From Thermoplasmatota archaeon (GTDB lineage Archaea > Thermoplasmatota > Thermoplasmata > Thermoplasmatales > Thermoplasmataceae): a stretch of DNA of 33,166 nt. Location: the NCBI GenBank assembly GCA_023379845.1, contig JAMCPG010000024.1, positions 4,352 through 37,517 on the forward strand, in the 5' to 3' direction. Made by a program: the position numbers and the translations under genes. Shown one piece after another: positions 21,847 through 31,000 of this stretch (its first letter is position 1; each line of letters starts with the position of its first letter). The notes beneath the pieces are model-generated. The model was given only the letters and a program-made list of their open reading frames with translations, made no database searches and had not been told where the DNA came from.

Positions 21847-22932
21847 ATGACCAAAATCAAAGCCGTGATTACCAATGCACCAGATGGTGGTGTGTCGGTA
21901 AAAACGATAGATGCTGAGAGATCCAACTATAAGGTTCTTCTTTCACCAATATACACAGGCGTATGCGGAACGGATCGTGGTATCGTTTCGTCGTCACTGA
22001 AATTTGCCTATAATCCTGAAGGGTATGATTATCTAATTCTTGGACATGAATCAATATGCGAAGTTCTGGACTCGAAAGTTCCGGAGTTTAAAGCAGGAGA
22101 CCTGGTTGTTCCAGTGGTCAGGCGACCCGGTGATTGTGTAAACTGCAGGATAGGACGACAGGACAACTGCAGCGACGGAAAGAAGCATGAGGCTGGAATC
22201 ACGGGAATGCATGGTTTCATGCAGCAGACCTTCGCAGATGATCCAGAATTCCTTGTCAAGGTCGAAGATAAGTCGCTGAAAGAAGTTGGCGTTCTAACAG
22301 AACCTTTAAAGAATGTTTTAAAAGCATTCGAGGTTTTTGATACAGTTTCGAAAAGAGCAGTATTTCATGGGAAAGATTCAACGGTCCTGGGTAAAAACGT
22401 TGTGGTAATAGGCACGGGTTGTGAAGCCTTCCTCTATACCATGATGTCAAGGGAACTTAGCTTTAATGCGCTGATGGTCAACAGGCATCCGCTCTCAGAA
22501 AAAATCATGAAGATATTTGGTGATCTCGGTCTCAGGTTTGTTAACTACGCTGAGGAACCAGAATCCCAGTTTTCAGCAGGTATTGATCTGCTGATCGACA
22601 CAAGCGGGGATCCGACGACGGTCTTCAATTTCCTGAGAAAAGTCAACTATAATGGCGTCGTTATATTATTTGGTACAAACGGCAAGGCGCCACCAGGTGC
22701 ATTCACGGGTGCTGACATAGATTATATCGTGGAGAGAAATATTACCATAGCTGGAACCGTTGATGCCGCCAAGAAGCATTATATCCAGGCAACAGAGTAC
22801 CTGACCAAGTGGCATGCATTGTACGGTGAAAAACTCGAAAACGTAATAACGGAAAAATTCCCACCTGAAAACACCGCTATTTTTACGTCAAGGCAAAAGG
22901 ACGAAATAAAGTCAGTCATAGAATGGAAGTAA
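21847..22932 (+). CDS. gdh: Glucose 1-dehydrogenase, zinc-dependent MDR type
   Basis: 361 residues, closely similar along its whole length to the Thermoplasma acidophilum enzyme as I recall it. Catalytic zinc ligands Cys40 and the His67-Glu68 pair (LGHES), a structural-zinc-like loop with Cys97, Cys100 and Cys108 (GDCVNCRIGRQDNC), and EAGITGMHGF follow the family. The cofactor domain starts at VVVIGTGCEAFLY; the Asn-Arg-His (VNRHP) after strand 2 is the NADP-recognition loop. DTSGDPTTVFNFLRKVNYNG and DYIVERNITIAG are near-identical blocks. It oxidises glucose and galactose to the lactone, first step of the non-phosphorylated Entner-Doudoroff pathway (KDG aldolase at 2057). folD starts 4 bases after its stop. 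Confidence 0.93.
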   Translation: MTKIKAVITNAPDGGVSVKTIDAERSNYKVLLSPIYTGVCGTDRGIVSSSLKFAYNPEGYDYLILGHESICEVLDSKVPEFKAGDLVVPVVRRPGDCVNCRIGRQDNCSDGKKHEAGITGMHGFMQQTFADDPEFLVKVEDKSLKEVGVLTEPLKNVLKAFEVFDTVSKRAVFHGKDSTVLGKNVVVIGTGCEAFLYTMMSRELSFNALMVNRHPLSEKIMKIFGDLGLRFVNYAEEPESQFSAGIDLLIDTSGDPTTVFNFLRKVNYNGVVILFGTNGKAPPGAFTGADIDYIVERNITIAGTVDAAKKHYIQATEYLTKWHALYGEKLENVITEKFPPENTAIFTSRQKDEIKSVIEWK

Positions 22933-22936
22933 TAAA

Positions 22937-23788
22937 TTGCCTGCTGAAATCATTGATGGAAACAAGATCGCCGAAACCATGATGCAGGAGATATCTTCCG
23001 GCTTCAAGGAAAGTCAGGATAAGGCTGGGAAAGATGCAAATCTTGTAATTCTAAGAATAGGTGATGATGAGGGCGCAAGAATATACTCTGCGGCAAAGGT
23101 AAGAAGAGCCAGGAAGCTCGGCGTCAAAAGTAGCGTTATCGAGATATCTTCTGCAACGACGGAGGAAGTATCTGAAAGGATCAAGGCACTTTCCTCCGAT
23201 CCAGACGTAACAGGAATCATGATTGAAAACCCGGTTCCCTCACCTCTTGATTTCACTGAACTGGTAGACCAGATACCATATTACAAGGACGTTGACGGAA
23301 CGTCATCAACCAATCAGGGTAGAATCGTTAACAGAAAGGAATTTCTCACTCCTGCAACACCGTCTGCAGTGGTGGAGATAATGAGCATGTACCCTGAACT
23401 GAAGACTGGCATAGTAACTATAATCAACAGATCACCCGTTGTAGGCAGACCGCTTTCGCAAATGCTCTTGAATCGGGATTATACTATATCAGTTTGTCAT
23501 TCCAAGACACCGGACCTCGTTCAGTATACAAGGCGGTCGGATACCGTTGTAGCTGCCATTGGAAAGGCAAGTTTCTTCACGGACGAGCTATTGAATCCGG
23601 ACTGCACGTTCATAGATGTCGGCATAAACTATGTGAATGGAAAGGTCGTGGGTGACGGTGACTTTGCAAGGCTCTCAAAGTGGATAAAACGTATTACACC
23701 TGTTCCGGGTGGGGTTGGTCCAATTACTGCCACCATGATATTCAGCAATCTGCTTAAGGCATTCAGGTATCAGGAAAAGTTGTCCTAG
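22937..23788 (+). CDS. folD: Methylene-THF dehydrogenase / methenyl-THF cyclohydrolase
   Basis: 283 residues from a TTG 4 bases after the gdh stop; there is no ATG at an equivalent place. Interconverts methylene-, methenyl- and formyl-THF, supplying one-carbon units for purine synthesis. Catalytic Tyr50 and Lys54 (YSAAK), KDVDGTSSTNQG (116-127), the NADP loop NRSPVVGRPLSQMLLNR with CHSKT, and TPVPGGVGPITATM near residue 257. The usual QLPLP reads ENPVP here; I recall the same change in Thermoplasma FolD, so it is probably a lineage feature. Co-transcribed with gdh by position. The 3' end overlaps the convergent GNAT gene by 26 bases. Confidence 0.92.
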   Translation: MPAEIIDGNKIAETMMQEISSGFKESQDKAGKDANLVILRIGDDEGARIYSAAKVRRARKLGVKSSVIEISSATTEEVSERIKALSSDPDVTGIMIENPVPSPLDFTELVDQIPYYKDVDGTSSTNQGRIVNRKEFLTPATPSAVVEIMSMYPELKTGIVTIINRSPVVGRPLSQMLLNRDYTISVCHSKTPDLVQYTRRSDTVVAAIGKASFFTDELLNPDCTFIDVGINYVNGKVVGDGDFARLSKWIKRITPVPGGVGPITATMIFSNLLKAFRYQEKLS

Positions 23789-24410
23789 GATGCTCATCCT
23801 CTAGAGATTTGATCCTGCCTTCTAACCTGGTTTTCAGTTCAGGCCAGTCTTCTTTCGTTACAGAGAACATGGCCGTGTCCCTTATAGTGCCGTCTCTCCT
23901 TATCTTCTGGTTGCGCAGGATTCCCTCGAATCTAGCACCGACTTTCGCAATGGCAGCGATCGAGTGCTGGTTCATGGCATCGGCCTTAATCTGTACCCTG
24001 ATAGCATTCCATTCTTCAAACGCATTTCTCAGCAAAAGATACTTGCATTCAGGGTTGACTACCGTTCCCCAGAAAGCTTTTTCATACCATGTATTGCCTA
24101 TTTCAAGTCCTTTGTGTTCCCAGCGTATATCCATGTACCTGGTACTGCCAATCACCTGGTTTGTTGGTACCCATATCACGATGAAAGGTATCTCCAAATG
24201 TTTTTCTTTGCTATCGATGGCGATTTCGAAGTACTTGTCAAAGCCATCATCTTCCTCTATATTATGGCTGAAGAACCTGGAATCCGTCTTCTTCGCAGAT
24301 TTTCTCAGTTCCTCGACGCGGTTAACGGTTAGGGGCTCCAACCTTACATTTCTTCCTGCCAATTCCTGTCTTCCGACAACGTATGACTGGGAAGGATCAT
24401 GATGCGCCAT
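23763..24410 (-). CDS. GNAT acetyltransferase, RimJ/RimL-like
   Basis: 215 residues from the ATG at 24410, which has the Shine-Dalgarno GAGGTG 5 bases upstream; a GTG at 24425 would add five residues and is less likely. The RimJ/L pattern is visible: an N-terminal LEPLTVNRVEELRK, the IGSTRYMDIRWEHKGLEIGNTWY core (about 87-109), a GTVVNPECKYLLLRNAFE helix with an acetyl-CoA-binding context, and KADAMNQHSIAAIAKVGARFEGILRN (the NxxSxxxxxKxGF-type motif). It acetylates an amino group of a protein N-terminus, antibiotic or metabolite; target unknown. It lies downstream of purK on the same strand. Confidence 0.82.
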   Translation of the reverse strand: MAHHDPSQSYVVGRQELAGRNVRLEPLTVNRVEELRKSAKKTDSRFFSHNIEEDDGFDKYFEIAIDSKEKHLEIPFIVIWVPTNQVIGSTRYMDIRWEHKGLEIGNTWYEKAFWGTVVNPECKYLLLRNAFEEWNAIRVQIKADAMNQHSIAAIAKVGARFEGILRNQKIRRDGTIRDTAMFSVTKEDWPELKTRLEGRIKSLEDEHPRTTFPDT

Positions 24411-24485
24411 CTTACACCTCTTCACTTATCGTTCATAACCGTATCTATTTTCCTGAAGAAAGCGCATGAAAAAAAGAGCTGATTT

Positions 24486-25550
24486 TCAGGCAACCGGGTA
24501 TATTATGCGCTTGATATCAAGCAGCCTGTTAAGCAGCTGCTCACTGGAAGACGCAGTCACGTTAACATGGCCGACCTTTCTTCTGGGAAGTGCTCGCTTA
24601 CCGTAATTATAAAGCAATGTTCCTGGAATTGATAGAATGTCTCTCGTAAGTTTTTCATTAATCTCTAGGCCGAGTATGTTAATGATTCCACTATGCGTCA
24701 GGAGAACCGGTTCATGCATCGGCAGATCGAGGACGCACCTTATGTGCTGTTCAAACTGGGAAATGTTTGATCCAGATAGTGTATGATGCCCGGAATTGTG
24801 CACTCTTGGAGCAAACTCGTTCACTATAGACTTTCCATCCTTGATAAAAAACTCTATTCCCATGACACCAACATAGTCAAGTTCTGCAAGAAGCCGGGAC
24901 GCTTTTTCGCGCATTCCATAATCGTCTGAGGGTGCATAGTTATAGAGAAGGATCCCATTCTCATTATAATTATAGGATGGTTGATTAAAGAATATATGCC
25001 CGTCCTTGGTTCTGGCAGCGATTATAGAAGCTTCAAAATCAAAGGGGATGAATTTTTCAACGACATAGATCTGGTCGCCAGGGAGATCGGGTTTTTCTCC
25101 ATGTTTTACATGAAACTGGCCTTTGCCATCATATCCTCCCTTTGAGGTTTTTATAATGGATTCTTCAAACTTTTCGGAAAGATCCAGGGCACTTTGTGCG
25201 TCTTTGGCAACAAAAAAATCTGCAACGGGTATTCCAATATCCCTGAGATATAGTTTTTCAAGATGCCTTTCAAGCTTGAGATCCAGAGACTTTTTTCCCG
25301 GTGCAAGTTTTCCCTGCATTTCTGCGTACTCGAGGATGCGTCTATCAACGTGCTCAAATTCGGGCGTAATCATGTCACAGTTGTCAACAAATTCCCTGTA
25401 CTGTTCGTTAAAGTAAAATTTATCTGCTATTCTGGAAGCGGGCGCTTCGGGATCGGATCCAATCACGCTGAATTCTATGTTAAGCCTCCTGCCTTCCAGG
25501 ATCATCATCCAGCCCAGCTGTCCAGTTCCAACTATTCCAAGTGACTTCAT
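24486..25550 (-). CDS. purK: N5-carboxyaminoimidazole ribonucleotide synthase
   Basis: 354 residues, ATP-grasp enzyme that carboxylates AIR to N5-CAIR with bicarbonate and [12 protein letters not shown] at 7-15 is the N-terminal signature, [13 protein letters not shown] (134-146) the nucleotide-binding loop, and [14 protein letters not shown] (about 264-277) the metal/phosphate motif. Its ATG overlaps the purE stop by 4 bases (ATGA), so the two are translationally coupled in the order purE-purK. The product goes to PurE. Confidence 0.93.
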   Translation of the reverse strand: MKSLGIVGTGQLGWMMILEGRRLNIEFSVIGSDPEAPASRIADKFYFNEQYREFVDNCDMITPEFEHVDRRILEYAEMQGKLAPGKKSLDLKLERHLEKLYLRDIGIPVADFFVAKDAQSALDLSEKFEESIIKTSKGGYDGKGQFHVKHGEKPDLPGDQIYVVEKFIPFDFEASIIAARTKDGHIFFNQPSYNYNENGILLYNYAPSDDYGMREKASRLLAELDYVGVMGIEFFIKDGKSIVNEFAPRVHNSGHHTLSGSNISQFEQHIRCVLDLPMHEPVLLTHSGIINILGLEINEKLTRDILSIPGTLLYNYGKRALPRRKVGHVNVTASSSEQLLNRLLDIKRIIYPVA

Positions 25551-26017
25551 AATTTATCTTTGAGAACAGAATCTGTCTGATCATTCATGAAGGTCCCCAG
25601 CTTGGACTTGATGTCTTCATGCTTGATTGAAAGTATCCTGATAGCCAGCAGAGCAGCATTTTTAGAATTCCCTATCCCAACTGTGGCGACTGGCACCCCT
25701 GCCGGCATCTGAACTATGGAATAGAGAGAATCGACTCCATTCAGGTGCCTGCTGGGAACTGGAACACCAATAACGGGGAGAGTGGTATAGGATGCAGTCA
25801 TGCCAGGGAGATGCGCAGATCCACCTGCTCCAGCAATAATCACATCGATTCCATCCTTATCGGCATTGCGTGCGAACTGCATCATTAAATCTGGAGTTCT
25901 ATGAGCTGAAACTATCTTGCTGATCACATCTATGCCAAAATCCTGAAGGGTTGTAATGGCATCTTTCATCGTTTCAAAGTCGCTCCGGCTACCCATGATT
26001 ACTGCCACTTTAGGCAT
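25547..26017 (-). CDS. purE: N5-CAIR mutase
   Basis: 156 residues. Converts N5-CAIR to CAIR. The class I signature is complete: GSRSD (9-13), SAHRTP (37-42) with the catalytic His, and [12 protein letters not shown] (62-73). Being class I fits the presence of purK, which makes its substrate. First gene of the purEK unit; a TATA box (26037-26048) 25 bases upstream predicts a leaderless mRNA. Confidence 0.94.
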   Translation of the reverse strand: MPKVAVIMGSRSDFETMKDAITTLQDFGIDVISKIVSAHRTPDLMMQFARNADKDGIDVIIAGAGGSAHLPGMTASYTTLPVIGVPVPSRHLNGVDSLYSIVQMPAGVPVATVGIGNSKNAALLAIRILSIKHEDIKSKLGTFMNDQTDSVLKDKL

Positions 26018-26036
26018 AATACCTTAGCTTGCCACA

Positions 26037-26048
26037 ATATAAAATAAT
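26037..26048 (-). promoter_or_regulatory. TATA box of purEK
   Basis: TTATTTTATATT on the minus strand, centred 25 bases before the purE ATG. Confidence 0.5.
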
Positions 26049-26164
26049 TAGTTTCCCTTGCTTGGTCCGACCCTGCTTAAAATAAATAATACGTTTTGCA
26101 CACAAGCATCAATGCCGAAAGAGTATGGACAAAAAATAAGGTATCGGATTAGTTACGGTGTAAC

Positions 26165-26308
26165 ATGGCAGAGGAAAAAGGTAAAAAGGTAGTTGAAAAA
26201 ACTGGAGAAGTCGCTGGAAAAGCCGCCAAAGATGTTGCGGAAGGAACAAAATCCTTTGTAAAGGGTCTGAAGAAAGGATTCGGTAAAAAGGACGAAGATA
26301 AGAAATAG
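26165..26308 (+). CDS. 47-residue lysine-rich small protein
   Basis: Reads MAEEKGKKVVEKTGEVAGKA and continues as a repetitive amphipathic, Lys/Glu/Ala/Gly-rich helix ending KKDEDKK. The composition and periodic K-x3-A/G spacing resemble small LEA-like or stress proteins, and the biased codon use is that of a translated frame rather than chance. GGTG four bases upstream may serve as Shine-Dalgarno. An overlapping 26-codon ORF (26112-26192) in another frame starts 26 bases after an A/T box (26079-26092). No family named. Confidence 0.55.
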   Translation: MAEEKGKKVVEKTGEVAGKAAKDVAEGTKSFVKGLKKGFGKKDEDKK

Positions 26309-26467
26309 TCTGCAAAGAGTGCTCGGCTGTTTTTCGACCTAATTCACTGTGCTGCATTTCATTACGCAAAAGCGTTTGGGGTCTTTTGTCACTTAATAAT
26401 TTCTCTGCGGCATGTATCCTCATCTGACCGCCGCACTTATTTATTAAATATTAATACTCTCAATGAA

Positions 26468-26887
26468 ATGGACAGTTCGTTTAACAAAGTCTTTGAAGTA
26501 AATACATCTTGCAGTCGAGATTCACTCTGGAAGATTCTCTCAAGAACAGAATCGATCCCGGAATTCTGGCACGGAACGAGATGGATCAAACATATACAGG
26601 GAAACAGTTACCAGATAAGATTTGCTTTCCCAGCAAAGGGTATTGTGGATTTTACATATGACAGTGAACGCAATATTGCAAAGGAACGATACAAGAAGGG
26701 GCCGTTCAAGGGGGAGAAGATCATATCCATCATCGCAGACAATGAAAAAACCATAATAAGGGTTGAATGGAACGTCAGGTTTGCCATTCCATATTCTATT
26801 CTCGCGGGAAAAATGCGTAATCACATGTCACAAGGGACAGATAACGCAATAAACAGGATAATTTCTGCAGCCACAGGCTCGCAATGA
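26468..26887 (+). CDS. SRPBCC/START-like ligand-binding protein
   Basis: 139 residues. The pattern of an N-terminal strand and helix (FEVNTSCSRDSLWKILSRTESIPEFWHG, about 8-36) followed by antiparallel strands and a long C-terminal helix (about 118-135) is that of the SRPBCC (Bet v 1-like) fold, which binds lipids, polyketides or other hydrophobic ligands. No catalytic residues are evident. An A/T box (26436-26446) lies 27 bases before the ATG, fitting a leaderless mRNA. Ligand unknown. Confidence 0.7.
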   Translation: MDSSFNKVFEVNTSCSRDSLWKILSRTESIPEFWHGTRWIKHIQGNSYQIRFAFPAKGIVDFTYDSERNIAKERYKKGPFKGEKIISIIADNEKTIIRVEWNVRFAIPYSILAGKMRNHMSQGTDNAINRIISAATGSQ

Positions 26888-26936
26888 ACGGAGTTCTCAG
26901 TTATAATTTTAATCCAGAACACTTCCAGATTTTTTA

Positions 26937-27671
26937 TTAGATGGTTATTCCCCCATCAGCAACGATTACTTCGCCAGTCATAAACGAGCTGTCATCAGAT
27001 ATCAGGAAACGTGCTATTTTTGCAATTTCCTCAGGCTTCCCAAAACGTTTCAGCGGTGTTCTCTTAATAATGCTGTCGTAAATTTTTTCGTTTTGCCTGA
27101 AGAAGACTGTCATGTCGGTCTCTATGAATCCAGGAGCAACGGCATTTATCCTAATCCGTGGACCAAAATTAAGTGCGAGCGATTTTGTGATGTTTGAAAG
27201 AGCAGCCTTGCTTGCACTGTATGAAATCGAGCTTGCGATTGGCCTCATGGATGCGGATGAGCTCATATTGACAATCGAGGCATTCTCTTCAAGCAGGTCA
27301 AGAAGATTTTTAATTATCAAGAGTGGAGCTTTCGTATTTATAGTCAGGACTGCATCCAAAGCTTCTTCTGTTACCCTGTTTATGTCGTCTCCAGCTCCAT
27401 AACCCGCATTGTTTACGATTCCCTTAAGCTTCAGGTTCAGCTTTCTAACTCGATTGCAAAGATCCTTGATTCCATTAGAAGATGTAAGATCAGCGCCGAT
27501 TAATGCAACATTGGAACCATTTCTTCTGCATTCCTCAGCCACACTCCCTGCCGAAGCTGAACTTTTATTATAATGAAGAATAATGTCATATCCTGATCTT
27601 GATAATTCAAGCGCTATTGCCGCTCCAATACCCTTCGAACCACCAGTGACTAGAATGTATCCATTTCCCAT
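26937..27671 (-). CDS. SDR-family oxidoreductase, FabG-like
   Basis: 244 residues. TGGSKGIG at 9-16, NNAG at 87-90, catalytic Ser near 138-139, Tyr151 and Lys155 (YSASK), and the C-terminal SSFMTGEVIVADGGITI. The length and the motifs PGFIETDM and RFGKPEEIAKIARFL are those of 3-oxoacyl-ACP reductase-like SDRs, but archaea lack standard fatty acid synthesis, so the substrate is probably another ketone or alcohol. HYNKS after strand 2 hints at NADP. Monocistronic by position. Confidence 0.8.
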   Translation of the reverse strand: MGNGYILVTGGSKGIGAAIALELSRSGYDIILHYNKSSASAGSVAEECRRNGSNVALIGADLTSSNGIKDLCNRVRKLNLKLKGIVNNAGYGAGDDINRVTEEALDAVLTINTKAPLLIIKNLLDLLEENASIVNMSSSASMRPIASSISYSASKAALSNITKSLALNFGPRIRINAVAPGFIETDMTVFFRQNEKIYDSIIKRTPLKRFGKPEEIAKIARFLISDDSSFMTGEVIVADGGITI

Positions 27672-27794
27672 TTTAAGTCTAAAACTCAGTTTAATATTTA
27701 ATAGTTCATTCAGGAAAGTTTAGAAAAAATTATACAAGAATTACAAGGGTCAGAGTCACTATCTAAAAAAGTTAGCTTATTCAGTAATGAAGAA

Positions 27795-27897
27795 TCCCGG
27801 CTTCCGGATTCGAACCAGAGACCTGCGGATTACGGCGGCATATCCTTCATGGAAACTCCTCTACAGTCCGCCGCTCTACCAACTGAGCTAAGCCGGG
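27795..27897 (-). tRNA. tRNA-Tyr (GTA) with intron
   Basis: Minus strand. Acceptor CCCGGCT pairs fully with AGCCGGG; D arm GCTC-AGTTGGTA-GAGC; anticodon stem GCGGA/TCCGC with loop CTGTAGA (anticodon GTA); variable AGGTC; T arm with TTCGAAT. The C1-G72 pair is the archaeal/eukaryal tyrosine identity element, and the discriminator is A. CCA is not encoded. Mature length is 73 bases once the 30-base intron is removed. An A/T box at 27922-27932 would start transcription a few bases upstream. Confidence 0.95.
27831..27860 (-). other. 30-base intron in tRNA-Tyr
   Basis: Placed between tRNA positions 37 and 38, the canonical archaeal site, because removal restores a 7-base anticodon loop; the boundary can slide by one base. 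The intron contains CCGCC, which can compete for the GGCGG of the exon. I could not draw a clean bulge-helix-bulge by eye. Confidence 0.8.
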
Positions 27898-28052
27898 TCT
27901 TTCTGGTGAATGATTTTGCCCTTATTAAATTTTCAAGCCTTTGCGCAATTACATTACATCTCTTTATGGCAGCATGAGCGAATAAGATGCTTTATCCCAG
28001 TCTGAGAGACTTTGTATTATATATTTCAAAGGCATCCAGATTATGATCTTAG

Positions 28053-31000
28053 TTGTTTGAGAATATCTTTCAGAAGCTGGGAAGAAAGGTTTCCAAGCAC
28101 AGTGGTAAAGTAATAATAGCTTGGGTTGTGATTCTTGTCATATTTGCCCCGTTTTCGATAGTTTTCTTTCAGAATGTAAACTTCAACATTGCCAGTAACA
28201 TAGTATCCAAAAATTCAATGTCGTATGAGTCACAAAGCCTGCTTTCAAAGGAATTTGGTGGAAACGGCACTTCCGGCTCCTCAGATCAGTTGATCATTTT
28301 TGCAAATAACACAGATCTGACAGATGTGAATGTTAGCAAGATAATGATTCAGCTTCAGGACACGCTCGAAAGTAGTCTTGCAAATCAAAGTGGCTTTACT
28401 GGAGCAACCTCTATATTTACAGAGCTCAAATCAGGTATGCTCCTGCTTTCTAATAGTTCGCAGGACGAATTCAGTGGTGCATTATCGATAGCCGGCTCTG
28501 TGCCTGAAATAAAAGGACTTGTGAACAGCAGTCTGAATATAGAGTATGTACTGCCTTTAGAGTATATTAAGGTTTATCTCGATAAGCTTGCCAACACATC
28601 TGGTAATGTTTCGGCATCCAGTCAAGCTGCTTATAACGCTGTAAAAGGTGCTATATTATCTGGTCCTGCCGGTTCAATTGCGGCTTTCCAGATAGCATAT
28701 CTTAATTCTTTTACGAAGACATGGAATTCTACCCTTTCTTATGACATGAATAAAAATGTCAGCTTGTATTACATGAATGCTTCCATTGTTGATGTGTTTT
28801 CTTCTAGTTTGAATGAAAGCCTCATGGCAATTGCAGCAGCCGGAAACACTACTCTTCTTGCAATATTCAGACAAATGGTAAGCATTAACGGCAATTTTTC
28901 ATTGTTCGATTACCTTCAGCCAGCAGTAGTTTCGATCTTTTTAGAAAAGCAAACTGTAACTACAGAGATAACGGAACTTGCTTCGAATAGCCTAAGTAGT
29001 TCCCTTTTTTCAACTCTTAATACAACCGCCGCATCTTTTACCAGTTCCATCTATAACTTGACAACATATTCAGGAATCAAATCCTATGTTGTTGGACTTA
29101 TATCTGGCTCCTTCGAGAACATTTTTGCGACAAACCCTGCTTACAGGACAAATGAACTGACGCTGTCGGCATTTATAAATCAATCCGTTTATACTGCAAG
29201 CGATCCCATAAATTACAGTGCAAAGTTGCCATTTCAAAGCAGTAAAAGCATTGTATCAGGTTGGATGAATAATAATTCAATCTCCCTTTATCCTTTGATC
29301 CCAACGCCATATCTTAAGAGTAACTTCGTTGGTACAAAGTTCACCTCAATGCTCTTGATCCTGAACTTCAACGAAAAGTTCTCTTCTTCTGTTACTTCCA
29401 TGGTGGATAACCAGACTGATGTTGTGGCCTCGCAAATACCAGGAAGCCAGTTCCTCTTTACATCTTCGTCGTCTCAGTCAACAGAGACAAGCGGCCAGTT
29501 CACAAATGGCCTAATAATTGCTCTTGCCATAGGAATATCGCTTTCTATCCTGTTGATAGGGATATTCTTTAAGTCACCAGTAGCTGCATTTCTTCCACTG
29601 TTGATGTTCATGTTCTCTGCTTCAATTTCTCTAGGTGTAAATGGACTTCTTTACAAGGAGGTTTTCCATGCACAGGTCTCATTCATTACGCCCACGCTTC
29701 TTCTAATTCTTGTTCTTGGACTCACGACGGATTACATGGTATACATAATGTCCAGGTACAGGCGTGAGCTAAAGGCTGGAAATGAAAAAGCCGCCGAGGT
29801 CTCATCCAAGTGGTCTGGTCATGCAGTATTCACATCAGGTCTAACAGTCACCTTATCATACATAGTCCTCTGGCTTTCAAACATACCTATCTTCAGCGAT
29901 TCTGGATTCACAAATGCTATCGGAGTTGCCATCACAATACTAATAGCGAATACATTATTGATAGCACTACTTTCGAAGTACGGAAGGAAGATTTTCTGGC
30001 CTGTCAGGTACTCATTGGAAGGGAACATACCTCTCGAGAATTCAATGAAGAAAGTAGCAAACTTTTCAGTGCACAACAAGAAGAAGATAATGGCAATCCT
30101 CGTTGTTCTCACTCTTGCGTCCCTGTATCTGTATGAAAGTACCGCAACGGGCCTTGACGTCTTCGGGCTTCTTCCAAGCAACCAAGCCACGCAGATAGTG
30201 CAGGGAGTCAACTATACCTTTGGCGGTGATGTCCTGGACAGGAATTATGTCATTATACAGTTCAATTCCCCTATCTACACGGATGCTTCAGGCAATATCA
30301 CCTTCAACTCTCAGGAAATGAACGCCCTGCAGGCAATTGAGTTGAAGGTTGCAGAACAACCTGGGGTGTCATTCATAGATGGACCAACATATCCTTTTGG
30401 ATATAGTGTTCCTTACAATCTTTCGAACATTTCTTCGGTTAATGCCCCGATATATCGTTCCACTATGTTGGGTTATATTGGAAGCAATACTGATTACGCA
30501 CAGATTGAGATAACAATGTCAAGCCTTGCGTGGGATCCTGTGAGCTCTGTCACCACTTCTCATCTTGATTCCAATCTGAGCGCGCTTGAGAACACGTATG
30601 CTTTCCAGTATTACATGGGAGGAACCTCGCAGGGATTGAATGATGTATTCTCCTATGCTTCCTCCACTTTTATGATCTCTTTGCCTATCCTTGTGATAGC
30701 GATATTCATAGTCTTATTTGTACAACTATATGCCGTTTTTACTCCATTAAGGCTCATTATCATGGTATTGATAGCAGTGCTTGTTGCACTTGCAGCCACG
30801 TATATTATAATAAGCGATATACTGCATTATGCGCTTATCATATTCCTTCCCATATTTGTAGTGATAACCCTGCTTGCGGTAGGCCTTGATTATGATATTT
30901 TCATGATAACCCGTGTCAGAGAAGAGATGCTGAAGGGTGAACCCACTGAGGTTGCGATAAAACAGACAATAGAGGAGAATGGGGGCGTTATTATTACTCT

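Noticed and set aside
23809-24402. 197-codon open frame on the plus strand
   Set aside because: It lies wholly antisense to the acetyltransferase gene, which has recognisable family motifs and a Shine-Dalgarno; the antisense peptide has no family features.
26109-26423. 104-codon minus-strand frame over the small Lys-rich ORF
   Set aside because: Leu/Phe/Arg-rich translation is the expected complement of a Lys/Glu-rich coding strand.
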